This document shows positions 37,001 to 64,000 of a stretch of 64,000 nt of DNA, in pieces (positions within the stretch are counted from its first letter, which is position 1; the number at the start of each line of letters is the position of its first letter). Below the pieces are notes generated by a model, which worked only from the letters and a program-made list of their open reading frames with translations, was not told the DNA's origin and ran no database searches. Origin of the DNA: Psettodes erumei (taxonomy: Eukaryota > Chordata > Actinopteri > Pleuronectiformes > Psettodidae); contig JAFBJZ010000827.1 of NCBI GenBank assembly GCA_016785225.1, forward strand, positions 311,501-375,500. The letters run 5' to 3'. Made by a program: the position numbers and the translations under genes.

Positions 37001-37351
37001 ATTTATTTATTTATTTATTTATTTAACGTTTGCACTCGCTAATTAATTTCAGCCACTTTGCAGATTCTTCACTGAGCGTTCAGTGCACTTCCTGCGCAGA
37101 TGTTTCACAGTAAAAGCTTCAACGGGCTTCCCTTCTCCAGTAGTAGGCTTTTATTGTGAAACGTGTGATGTCTCCCAGTGAAGTCATATCACAAATGAGG
37201 AGCTGATGATTCAAAAAGAAAAAGGCTTTCAGCTCTGGGTTCTGTGGACGTGGGTGTTGGCGTTGTGGTTTTCAGACCAGATGAAACTTCTGTGATTGCT
37301 GTGGGAAAATAATCGAAGCGCTGGGCCTCCGTCCCGTCAGCATCCATCCAC

Positions 37352-37385
<34 letters not shown>

Positions 37386-37758
37386 CTCTCCCCGCAGGCT
37401 GCTCTCGATTAAAACATCAAATGTCAAAAAAAAAAAAAAAAGAAAGAAAGAAAGAGTGGCGACCTCGGAGCCGGGTTGATGCACGTGGCCTCTCAGGTGT
37501 CGGTGTTTCACATTTGCATGTTGAGCTGCTCTAAAAGAGAGTAAATGAGGTGTTATAATGTTGTGGTTGTTTTCAGTGGCTGCTGAGAACACACATGCAC
37601 ACAACACACACACACACACACACACACACATATTTGTGTGTTTAGTCAGAGTTCAAACACACAGGCGTGATCTAACTGGATAACAAGTTTTCTTTGGCGC
37701 GCGCTGCCGGGCTTTAATGATTAAATCATTTATTGGTTCAGGCTTTCGTTACTGCGAG

Positions 37759-37800
<42 letters not shown>

Positions 37801-38555
37801 AGGTACACGCATGTAATGGAGTTTACAGGGATTAACTGTGGTAGGTTTAACAAAACAAACACAAAACACAAACTTCAGAAATAAACAAACCACAAAATCT
37901 GCTCTTTTTTTTAAGCAATTTTACTCAAATTAAAACTGAGAACAGTGAACAGCATTATTACTTTTTTTAAAACGTGTAGCCTGCAAAATTATTATTATTT
38001 TTAAATATATATTTAATGGCCAGTTTATTTAAAAAAAAACATGCAGAAAGTTGCAGGAAAGAAAATTGCAGACAGATGTCAGATGGTAAAAAAATCAGTT
38101 TATCAAACATTGGAAATAAAAGAGCAGTAGGTGAGAAGTTACAGTTCAGTTTCATGGACACACTATTATATTTCTGTTGTGTTTTTGTTTTTGGAAAAGT
38201 GTTCTAAAATGTGTGAATAATCCCAGATTAAAATCAGAGAAACACATTGAACACGCAGAAAAAAAACACAAACTTAAAAAACAGATGAATTTAAAAAAAG
38301 CAGAACCGTCGCATGCAACCATGTTTCGTCTCATTTAAAGTGACACGTTATTTTTTTTACTTTGTGCTGATAAAAAAGAGGGAAAAGAGCAAATGGAGAT
38401 GGGGGGTGGAGGGGGTGGATGGGTGGAGGCGGGTGGGGGTGCATCTGTGGGATCAGAGCCGTCTCCAGGAATTACACTACAGAGGAAAACAAGGAGGATC
38501 TGTCATCTAAATTGAGTTTGTCTGCGTGACTTCTAGTTTCTTTGGTGGGCTGCTG

Positions 38556-38602
<47 letters not shown>

Positions 38603-39637
38603 AGGAGGGGGGGAGTCCACATCCAAAAGAGACAGTGGTTATTTTTCACTTCGCAGGGAGCGAGCGACGTCGGGCTGACTGATGACCGGCTCTGTCCCGC
38701 CGTGGAATCAGGATTCAGTCTCCGTCCGTCCAGCGATGTCAGTCACTCCGGCGCTCTGGCTCTGATTACACGCCACACTGGCATCCACTCATCCCCCGAC
38801 CCCTTTGTTATTTTGGAAACGGGTAATAAACACACACACACACACACACACACACATGCTGGCTGCTGCTGCTGCTGCTGCAGTCTTCATCAGGTCCGAC
38901 ACTTCTCTGCGGCCCGGGCTCAGGCGGAGGCTCGTTGGTGGAAACCCCCAGAACGTGCAGCACGTCTGGTGTCCAGAGACTTTACTTGTCCACCGCTAAA
39001 TGTCCAATGATGGGGACGATGGCGGCTTTGAAGTGCGGCGCCTGCAGAAACGCTCGCGTGCAGTGGGAACGAGCTTTTGTTGTGACTTTTATTTGCGTTT
39101 CTGAGCCGTGATCAGTGGAGGAGGCGGGACGTCCTCCCGCGGGACAGGAAGACGCAGTCAAACGAGAAATAAGCCTGTCGTTCTGAGACGCCTTTATAAC
39201 GGCGGCGGTGGCGTGGGATAGAAACGACCGCAGGACTCGTAAAAAAAAACCAACAAAAAAAATACCCCAACGAAAACGTTTTTATTTATTCTGGTCCCAG
39301 GAAACCGACTCACGAGAAACATCGTTTGAATCTACTGAACCGACTTCACCTAAACTATGAGGACAAGGTCATAATTAGTCTTAATAATAGTTATGGTGAT
39401 AATCAGAGAGAGATTTGACTCTAATCTCATACAATACAAACTCTTCATTGCAGACGTCTCCTTCAGTAATCCAATCCTTTGGACTGTTAATCTCAGAGTA
39501 GAAAACGATTTTGAAACGCTGCGGACGATTCGTCTGACTCCGTCAGCCACTTCATCGTGGTTAAAAATGACGAGCGTCCATGTTTGGACGTGTCAGACGT
39601 GTGTGTTCAACGTCAGGTTTGTTCGTCTGAGGCGGTG

Positions 39638-39668
<31 letters not shown>

Positions 39669-39785
39669 TCAAACACCTGCTAACAACCATAATATCATTA
39701 TGATATGTGCAGTGGAGCCGAGGACGCGTCCTCTTCATCTCCTGTAAATCTGTGTTTCAGCCTGTCGACCCCCCCCACATACACA

Positions 39786-39837
<52 letters not shown>

Positions 39838-40358
39838 GCTCCTCCTGTCAACACTGCAACAGGCAATGAGACAAGGTGCTGAAACTGGCCCCCTCCCTGA
39901 GGGACCCCGCAGCCCCCACCCGGTCACACACACACACACACACTCACACACACTCACTGGCAGTATGTGTATCTGATTGACAGCACGCAGAGTGAGTGAA
40001 CGCACTGAAAACACACACGCTGTCACCTGTGTGCTGACGATGAGTCATCTGTGTTAATCTGACTGTCAGTCACGAGACGCGTCATCTCAGCGTGACTCGC
40101 TGTGTCATTGTGGTTTTTATTTTACGTACGTTCACAACGTGCACAATGTTGTACTTCTTACAATTTATTAAAAAAAAAAAAAATTTATCCGTCATCAGAA
40201 AGTTGATCTAATCTTATTTTCTGTGAAAATAATCTCATCGTCGTGAGGTCGATGCTGCAGATTTAGCAACAGATGAAGACTAAAATTCAATTTTAATTGT
40301 GAAAGAAGAGGGAAAAGAAGTCATGCATTAATAGTGGCAGATATATACTATGTATATA

Positions 40359-40398
<40 letters not shown>

Positions 40399-40980
40399 CA
40401 GGAAGTCAGTTGAGAGACCGTTACTCGGTGAAATAATCTGGTGGGAATGTCGTCAACACTGAAAAAAGAGACAGTCCTATGGAATAAGTTGCAGCGTGGT
40501 ACAGTCTGTACAGTTCTCTACTATCTCATGATATATATTATATACACACACACACACACACACATACGTACAGACACACTCTTGTGCACATGCACGGTCA
40601 CACACATCAGTAATGAGATCCAGATCCTCCCCGGGGAAGCAAACGTCGCTTTACACAAAATACTTTGTCCTGAGTGTTTATTGTGATTGCCCGAGGCTTC
40701 CCGCTCCGAGCGCAGCGCCGCAGGCCGCGTGCGGTCGGGCCCGCCGCCTCCATCGCCGGCACGTCCGCCGGCCTGCGCGCGTGCACGCGTGAAGCGCTTT
40801 ATTATTTTTGCTTCGTCCATTCGGCCGAACTCTCTGTCCTGCGTCTGCACATCTGGTCGCTCATCTGTCCGTCTGTCCCTCCGTCCATCCGTCCACTTGG
40901 GTGGTGGACGTCCTGTGGGCTCCGAATGCCGACAGTGTCAGAGGGGAGATCCCGTCTTTCAGCGTCAGGATCCAGGGTCG

Positions 40981-41029
<49 letters not shown>

Positions 41030-41198
41030 ACACACACACATTCACACATCTCTGGCCCCTCACTCAGCAGCCTGCACCCCCCCCCCCCCCTCCCATCATG
41101 CCTTGCCTTGGCTGTATTATGACAGGTGGAGTGTCGGCCGCCACCAGCCGCCAGGACTTTCCTCCCAGCATCTGCCCTCAGCTCAGGAGGGTCTGCTG

Positions 41199-41230
<32 letters not shown>

Positions 41231-42350
41231 TTAGCTCATTATATTCTGCATGGATGAATAACAGATAGTGTGTCATACGTGTAAAACCTACTAGTGTTAG
41301 ATGTAAGCGTACAACTCGGAGGACACGGGGGAGGATGAGGGGAGGAAATGATGGAGGATGAAGATGAGGAGAAGAACACGAGGATCAGAAGATGACACCA
41401 AAGAAGAAGAAGGAGGAAAAAGAGCGAAACGAGGGAGAGGAAGAAGAAAATGGTGACGGTCATCCAGGCGGAGGTGGGCGACGGATTTAAGGTGCGAAGG
41501 TTGGGTGGAGGAAGAGGAGGAGGTGCGGAGCGCCTGATGAAGAATGAATCACCCCGACGGTGAAAAGGAGGGAGAGGATCTGCGATGAAAGCGCCAAGTC
41601 CTCACTCGTCGCCCAGACGGCCTCTCGCTCCTCTCTGGAGATCAGACCGCTGAGTTTCTGTTTCTGCTTCCCACTGAGTGATGGACGCTTTTTTTTTTTT
41701 TAACACTTTAATTCCCACTGAAGTGAAAAAACTCACCACATTTAACAAAGCACAGACCCCGGATCAGTACTGCATGTCACGTTTATGTCACACTGCTGCA
41801 GGTATTCACCCTGTGGTCTGATCTCAGGTCTGTCGCCACACAATGATAATATTCACATTAGTTAATTCTGTCTAATTACTGCTAATGATGTCGTGTTAAT
41901 TGGATCTACAATCTGGATCTACAATTTGATTTACAAATACACTCTGACTGCCCCCACAAGCAGCTACAACTTTTAGGGCGGATGCTTCGACCTCTGACTT
42001 TGATTATTTTGGTTGTTTTTTTAACTTAAATACTGCATATTCATATATGTACAGTCGAATTACCACACAACCGACCGGGGGTTCGGCGGCTGACTCTGGC
42101 CTCGCCGAGCAGCTCGATACGGCCGCGACCGTTTAGCGTGGAGTTTTACGACCGGCGACCTCCGTAGGAGCTGAACGTTCGACAGCATTACAAATCTCTC
42201 CTGAGCTCACCGCGGTGTGGATAATTTATCACTGGACTCAAAGAAACAAAAAGCTTTTCTCTTTTCTCTCAGGGGAAGAAGAAGAGGAGGAGAGAGGAGA
42301 TGAAGCACAGGAGGAATCCGCCTCTACTGGGTGGCCAGGAAACTGAAGGT

Positions 42351-42390
<40 letters not shown>

Positions 42391-43690
42391 CAAGTCTGCA
42401 GACCCATCTCCCGTCACCCGGGCGTGAGAGCACATTAACGGCTCAGGTCTCCAAATCTGACGCACCAAAGGAGCTCGGCCTCAGCGCCTCGGGAAATAAT
42501 AATGAATATGGAATGATAGTCTGTATTTTGTGCTGCAAATGCAACCAGATGCAAAAAGGTGGATGGGAAGGAAGAAGGAAAAAAATCAGGAGCAGATGTT
42601 TGAAAAACAAGAGGTCTCAGGGACTGCGAGCAGCCAGCGTGCCCTGCAAACATAATGTAACCTTAGCCGGTGAGCAGAATAATCACTTATACCGTGTATG
42701 TATCGCCACTTTGTAATGAGGGGAAGGTATGGAGCGGAGAGCGGCTCTGCACCGCAGCTGCACCCTGGGAAAAGTTCAGTTGTGGAGGAAGCTGCCGGGG
42801 CTAGACACAACACCGCCCAATTAACACGGAGAGCTCCGACGAGCAGGAAACCGCACATGTCTGACACATTTCTATAGCCCGCTGTACATGTGGCGGCGGG
42901 AGACGGTGTAATTGCATATCTCGCTCTTCCATATAGGCTCAGCACACGTATACAGAGCAGCGCGGGCAGCTGGTGTACAGCTCAGCGTGTTGTGTTCTGA
43001 AAAGATTCACCGCCTGCTTTTTTTTTTTTTTTTTTTTTTGTTCCCATTTTATTGGTGCTGAGAGATAATGACTTCGGTGTTCCTGCGCTGCACTTTATAG
43101 AGACGACTTGAGTTTTATAGACAAAAAAAAACCCCAGACGCCAGACGAGTGAGAAAAAAAAAAAAAACCCAGATCAATTGGAATTCAAGGCCTGTTATTG
43201 CTGTTTTATCAATCAGTGATCAGCGAGAGCATGGCTGATATTTAATCCCATGCAACTCGCACAACACGCTGATGCTTTCCGCATGTTTATGACCTCTGCC
43301 TGAGACGACATGAGGACCAGACAGAGAAAGCTATGAATTTAGACAGCGGCTGTTTAACTGATCGATCAATGAGAAAGCTGTCGCCGGTTTTTCCAAAGAA
43401 GTACACACTCTACTTCTGTGATTGATTTACAGACTTTTTTTTTTATTTCTCAGGGCCAAATGGAGGCCCTAATCCTCTGACTGGGGGAGATTATGTACCT
43501 GCAGCCACCACTGAGGAAATCTCTGGAAATTCATCGGCATGGTCTTTCCAGTGGAAATAGAAAACATTATATGAAGAGACAGAAGACGGTAAATCGGCCT
43601 GAATCTGCAGAGGAACTGTGGAAGACAAGGTGTTTAGAGCTGACCTGCTGCATACCTGTGTACAAGTACATAGAGATTGAGCTGTTTAAA
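37001..43690. other. Intergenic desert, part 4, up to the wars2 promoter
   Basis: No exon supported. It holds (TTTA)n at 37003-37024. CA/TG arrays lie at 37354-37383, 37604-37630, 37762-37798, 38559-38599, 38830-38856, 39641-39667, 39788-39834, 40986-41024, 41200-41229 and 42354-42388. A TG-to-TA compound array is at 40360-40397. A CpG-rich block at about 40690-40800 could be a promoter, but no coding frame accompanies it. Purine-rich DNA fills 41310-41530. Confidence 0.5.
39788..39834. repeat. (CA)n microsatellite
   Basis: About 23 CA units. Confidence 0.96.
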
Positions 43691-43700
43691 AAATAATTTC

Positions 43701-43832
43701 TTTTAGTTTTACTGCTCATTGCATTTGTATAAAATTGTACGATAAATTTAGGGAAAAAAAATCATTTTATTTAGTTTTTAATGCTGATTGCATTTGTATG
43801 AAATTTATAGGATAATCAAAAAAAATCATTTT
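43701..43832. repeat. Diverged tandem duplication upstream of wars2
   Basis: Two adjacent copies of about 64-68 bp (43701-43768 and 43769-43832) share TTTAGTTTTT, GATTGCATTTGTAT-like, GATAA and AAATCATTTT blocks in the same order. The array ends about 100 bp before the wars2 start codon. Confidence 0.75.
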
Positions 43833-43913
43833 CGGTCCTGCCGCCGTACTGTTTCTTTAAAAACCCAATTCGCCTTCTGTCCCGTTTGTCCCTTCAGCGC
43901 CGCCGTAGACGAG

Positions 43914-43930
43914 TGACGTCAAGAAGGAAG

Positions 43931-43938
<8 letters not shown>
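43914..43938 (+). promoter_or_regulatory. wars2 start region: CRE and TISU-like context
   Basis: A perfect palindromic CRE (TGACGTCA, 43914-43921) lies 9 bp before the ATG. The start codon sits in GAAGATGGCGCT (43927-43938), 10 of 12 matches to the TISU element SAASATGGCGGC. TISU elements drive initiation from very short 5' UTRs and are common in mitochondrial and housekeeping genes; its function here is inferred. Confidence 0.55.
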
Positions 43939-59130
<15,192 letters not shown>

Positions 59131-59692
59131 GAGGAGGCCCGGCGGGAAGCAGGGCCGCACGAACTTAAAAAAAACAAGACAAAAAAGACACACACTTGTT
59201 TTTGTTTTTTTGTTGCAGCTTCTTTATCTCTTTGCGTGTTTGTCATTAAATTATTCTGTGCTGATTTGGTCGGACGGGACCGATGCGAGTTGAGTTTCCT
59301 GCGCGGGTGTCGGGAGGAACCAGGATTCTGGTTCTGTTCGCGCCGGCGGCTCAAAACCTCGGTTTCTGTACATCTGGGTCAGAATCAGATCGGGTTTGTG
59401 GGAAGCGGGAGCGGGCTGGAAAACAAGGAGGATTATGGGAAACTGTGTGACGTTGCGCGGACAGGGTTCGTGTGAACCCGAGCGAGGCGACCCAAAAGGT
59501 TCTGATCCACAAAGATCTGTTCTCTGGGTTTGACACGTCTTCATCTTTATCGTGAAAATGTTTCTGAACTCTGCTGCAGGGACACGGCAGGACCCGTCGT
59601 CTTCATCGTTGTCTTCATCATCATCCTGAGGACTGAAATCAGAGGTAAACACCTGAGCACTGAGGTGATGGGCAGGTGTGTGTGTGTGTGAC

Positions 59693-59729
<37 letters not shown>

Positions 59730-60223
59730 ACAGGTGTGTGTGGGGGGGAGATCACCTGGAGTTATGCTGCTTCTTGTTGTCGTCGTCCATTTTTGTTTTG
59801 CTGGGGAAAAAAATAAATAAATTAGATGACATCATTTCCTGTTGACACGCAGCCGCACAAATTGATATGTTCACAACTCCACAGTGTAACACATCTGATG
59901 ATAAACTGCACACACACAAGGACACAAACCACACACACACTTTTACACTCAGCTAGTTTTAACACTTTACATTTAATATTTTTCTTTTTTCTCTCCTCCT
60001 TTCTTCCTCCCACTCATCCCTTCATTCTGTCTTGTTTGTTTTTCTTCTTCTTCTTCTCTCCACTCTTTCTTTCTTCTCAGTTTCTCTCCTCCCTTCACTC
60101 TTTCGTTCTTCTCTTCTTATTCCCACTCCCAGCTCATCCTCCTCTTCCTCCTCCTCCTCCTCCATGCTGTTTCCACTTCTACACTTTTCTCTAATTGAAA
60201 ATGCATTTCTCTGGTCCAGTCTG

Positions 60224-60263
<40 letters not shown>

Positions 60264-60926
60264 ACACTCACACACACACACACACACCGTGCTGTGGTTT
60301 TTCCATCTCGGTGTTTACCTGGGAACAGCTCGGTTTATTTCCCTTCGCTCCCTCTTTCTCTCTCACTTCCTGTTGGCGCGAGCGGCTGACGGAGGATAAA
60401 TAAAAATATATAGACTAACATACAGCGCGCGCGCACCGGGCCGTAAATCACCGCAGCCTCGCGACACGTGCGCGTTTCTGCGACGTCGGCGCGCGATGAA
60501 TTTTTTTTTTTTTTTTTTAACGCTCGCGACACCGCAACCGAACCGTTTTACGCGCGGGAGTAAAAACTTTAATGGAGTCGTAATAAATGTTACGTTTTTT
60601 TTTTAGAGAAATGGCGGTAAACGGGAATGGGTGTCACGCGGAAACGGCCGCAGTCCCGGGAGGGGCCCGAAATAAAAACTGAGACTGTGTCCGCGCGCAC
60701 TGAGCGGGAGAGGAAACCGGACAACATAAAACTGCGCGCGCGCACACACACACACACTTTATTATACTCACACACATGTTATTGACTCACTTAGTTTTGA
60801 TTGTAATGGACTTATACGTAATCAAGTGACGTTTTAACGTTTTTATTGCGCTTTTACGCAGTTAGCTAAATTCATGACGTAATTATAGAGGTTATAAAAT
60901 CAGATACGCAATGAAAGTCACGGTTT

Positions 60927-60958
<32 letters not shown>

Positions 60959-61782
60959 GCAGTGTGTGTGTATGTGTGTGTTAATCTCTCGCTCTGCTAT
61001 TTGATATCTGCGTGATATTCCCGCATTAATCCGCGGGGATTGCAGCTGTGATAAATCCCCTTTTATTAAAGGACAATTTCGTCTTTTTGGACTTCTCGAC
61101 CCGAGATGTTTGGTTTATATCACCGCGTCAGAAAGTGTTTATCCATATAGGCCGTGGTCGATATTTTTCATTTTTTATAAACACATCTGTAAAACATCCC
61201 TCGATGATTTACTGTAGTGTTCGACCTCACCAAACAAAAGAAACACTCGGAGTGGACGTTTTAACAATCACAACTGTGTTGTTATGGGATATTCTTTATT
61301 TTTTTTAAAAAACATAATTTACATAAAATATGATTTGAATTGTTAGAGGCCGATAAAATTCTCTTTCATGTTTCAGTAAAATTCAAAAGTCGATCGATCA
61401 AACGGGACCACGGGTTGGTTTTTTTCTTTCTTCTTGTGCACATGATCCGAATATTTATCTGTTTCTTTGATGTTTGTTTTTGTCTTGTTTATTTTTTTTT
61501 AAAAGCACAACTCAGGAGTCAAAGCGAGACAAAGCGGCCACTTTCTCCGCCATGCGTCCTCCCCTTTAAAGGGCACATGTGAGACTTAAAAGTGTGAACT
61601 CTGACCTTTGGGCTTGTGCTCGTCACAGTCACACAATATCTTATTAAACGCGCGATTTACGGCCGCGGCGCAACAGCAGCTCGGAGCGACCAGATGCGCC
61701 TTGATTTGTGTGTTTTTCGCGCAGGGAGTCAGGTGAATTTTGCGCATTCAGCTCATCTGCGGCTCCTGCAGCTGCTCTCCAG

Positions 61783-61783
<1 letters not shown>

Positions 61784-61876
<93 letters not shown>
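61784..61876. repeat. Long (TG)n microsatellite
   Basis: About 46 TG units, ending in a short (CG)n run (ACGCGCGCGCGC). Confidence 0.97.
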
Positions 61877-61879
<3 letters not shown>

Positions 61880-62444
61880 CGCGCGCGCAGTGGCCCGAGG
61901 TCCAAACAGCCCAGAGAGCCGCCGTTGCGTCGGCTGCCTCCCCGCGCCCTGTCCGCCTGGTCCTCCGGGGGTCAGGCGGGGTCAGGAGGTTTCTTCCGCT
62001 AAATTGAACGTTAACGGGACGTTTGCGCGTTTCCGCCCACCCTCCACGTGTCTGTCTTGTAGCACGAGGAAGAACAACACCCCCCCCCCCCCAAAAAAAA
62101 ACCCCAAAAAAACAACTCAAACGGGACTCCGCATTTATGAGCGTGTGTTTTTGACGCGTCACGGGCGTAAGGAGCCTCCGGTTTGGTTGAACAGTGAAGT
62201 GAGAACCGGAGAACGTCGCAGTGAACCGGACTCTGTGACGTGAAGGAGACGCGCGCGGGTGTTTACCTGATTCGGTTCGGTGAGAACCGGAGCGGTCAGA
62301 TGTGGCGCTCGTGTTTTGGTTCCGGATGACTCTGATGCCATCGGCCGCTATAATTGGGATCTAAACAGCAAACAGTTGGTTTTGGTTTTTTACTGCTGGT
62401 GTTTAACGAGTTTCCTCCCACACGGATTTAACCCCCCACGCCCC

Positions 62445-62447
<3 letters not shown>

Positions 62448-62534
<87 letters not shown>
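62448..62534. repeat. Long (AC)n microsatellite
   Basis: About 43 uninterrupted AC units. Confidence 0.97.
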
Positions 62535-62535
<1 letters not shown>

Positions 62536-63850
62536 CAGAATGTTTGCTTGTTTACTTTGCCATAATTTTACGCACAAACACCCACACATTTGCTCGTAGA
62601 AATGCGTTAAATTTGGTTTTAAAAACAAGAATTCACGACTCACGGCCGTGTGAGTGAAATCTAAGAATAATTTCACGTCTTTGATAATTTATTTGAGGCA
62701 ACGTGCACGTTGTTAATACTGAAAGAAAAACGAAAAGACGCGGAACAGCGTCGGTTTGTTTTAACCTGCACAAGTTGGGAGTTAATATTTCCGTCAGGGT
62801 GAAAACATGGATTTATGTTTCCCAAATGCTTCTGATTTTTCCCGGAGGCTGCGAGGCGCCGACCTGTCAGGAAAATATCTCACACACATATTGTGATTTT
62901 ACGCGCGTGTCCGCTCCTGTTACCTGTCTGCGCGTTTATTTCGCGCTTCTTCACGCCGCGGTTTCCGAGTCGTAATCCAGGTGCGCGCTGCGTTCACGTG
63001 ACCTTTTGGTGGAAAGCTTTCGGGTCGATTCGGGCCCGGTCGGAGCCGACGGAACCGACCGAACTGTGGGTCGTATTCAGCCCGTTCACGTCGCCTTCTT
63101 TCTTTCTCTGCGTTTTGTTTTGTTTTGTCCACATCATTTAAACAGAGTGAGATATATATTTTTCTAATTTATCAGCCTCTTCGTTATTATTATTATTATT
63201 ATTTTTATTTCCGGGCCCACAGTTCGCCTCTTCCCCAGCGTCAGGCCGCGCGGATCGATCCCAATTATCAGCCCATTGTTGATCATTGGAAACCGATGAT
63301 CTGTCGCCGGTTTGACCAAAATCTGCAGCAGCAACAACGTGACCTTTTTACGATATTATTTCTGTTGTTATTCGACTAATGTTTATTCACATTCATTCAC
63401 AGTGTTTTCAGTGGAGTCCTCCACTGAATTAGACCAAAATCTAAATATTTAGTTTTGTTTTTTCAACACAGTATTTTTAATGCAAACATTGATTTTTCTG
63501 GACGTGTCGCTCTCCTTTAAATTGCTGTTATTTAACGGATGTGTCTTTTTAAGGTTATTTAGTTGCTTCCATCGTTGGCGGGGATTCTGCTGCAATAACT
63601 CGTGTCAGTAAAATGAATGAGTAATAAATTACAATCCGGGTAATAGAATAAACAGACGAGAGGCCGGGGTGGGGTGGGGGGGTGGAGGGGTGGAAACCTG
63701 AATTTTTAAAATCGAAAATCGTTACAGCAGCTGCTGGATAAAATATCTCTAATCTGTTGTATGCGTGCCAACGTGTCGTGTAGAATATTTGCATATTTAG
63801 TCTGGAATAATCCGAGCAGAGTGTCACCATCGCGCTCGCTAATCTTCTCT

Positions 63851-63892
<42 letters not shown>
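63851..63892. repeat. (TG)n microsatellite
   Basis: About 20 TG units near the right edge. Confidence 0.96.
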
Positions 63893-63893
<1 letters not shown>

Positions 63894-64000
63894 GCGCCGG
63901 GCAGCTCTGAGGTCAGTCCACCTGTCCCGCGCCCCGGCCGCTCAGCTGTCGGCCGTGGACACGATGGAGCTGTAATGGGACTTTTCCTCCAATCCCCGGT

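Larger units (their letters stand above)
59131..63999. other. Non-coding DNA downstream of wars2
   Basis: No gene can be supported to the window edge. It contains CA/TG arrays at 59694-59728, 60232-60287, 61784-61876, 62448-62534 and 63851-63892. A pyrimidine-rich stretch is at about 59985-60190, CpG-rich patches at about 60420-60720 and 61650-62060, and an ATT tract at 63186-63203. I looked for T-box exons and recognised none. Confidence 0.5.

Noticed and set aside
63893..64000. Possible start of tbx15 at the right edge
   Set aside because: The ATG frame here (ATGGAGCTGTAA) stops at once and nothing resembles a T-box protein N-terminus.

Overview
This is vertebrate nuclear DNA, almost certainly from a teleost fish. 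It has short coding exons with GT/AG introns and very many (CA)n/(TG)n microsatellites (about fifty counted by eye). Its gene set matches the vertebrate HSD3B - HAO2 - WARS2 block (human 1p12). I cannot name the species.

Layout, left to right. (1) 1-5.7 kb: a minus-strand 3-beta-hydroxysteroid dehydrogenase gene (hsd3b, 3 coding exons, 371 aa) with a TATA box. A doubtful 210-codon ORF lies just downstream of its stop. (2) 5.7-10.6 kb: a minus-strand BTB-BACK-Kelch gene of the KLHL9/KLHL13 type with a Pro/Ala-rich N-terminus. As written it carries a 2-base insertion that shifts frame between the BACK domain and the first kelch blade. (3) 10.7-12.8 kb: a CCAAT-rich region that looks like a bidirectional promoter, then a candidate unrecognised plus-strand gene of three exons (115 aa), converging on hao2. 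(4) 13.2-16.7 kb: minus-strand hao2 (7 coding exons, 356 aa, C-terminal SKL). (5) 16.7-43.9 kb: about 27 kb with no supportable protein gene, rich in CA/TG repeats, with GC-rich and possibly regulatory segments. (6) 43.9-59.1 kb: plus-strand wars2, mitochondrial tryptophanyl-tRNA synthetase (6 coding exons, 366 aa), with a 9.3-kb first intron and a TISU-like start context. (7) 59.1-64 kb: non-coding, repeat-rich sequence.

The genes do not form one pathway; they are a conserved neighbourhood. Read in reverse, the order and orientation wars2(-), hao2(+), hsd3b(+) is the arrangement I recall for human WARS2-HAO2-HSD3B. This predicts tbx15 just beyond the right edge and makes the deserts around wars2 candidates for tbx15 regulatory DNA. 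Hsd3b acts in steroid synthesis, Hao2 in peroxisomal 2-hydroxyacid oxidation, Wars2 in mitochondrial translation, and the Kelch protein probably as a CUL3 substrate adaptor.

Most worth checking: the kelch frameshift, the candidate three-exon gene and its promoter, a two-copy ~228-bp CTAG/GATA-type repeat with perfect inverted arms, and a perfect 16-bp hairpin just inside wars2 intron 1. I found no CRISPR, operon or other prokaryote-type system.
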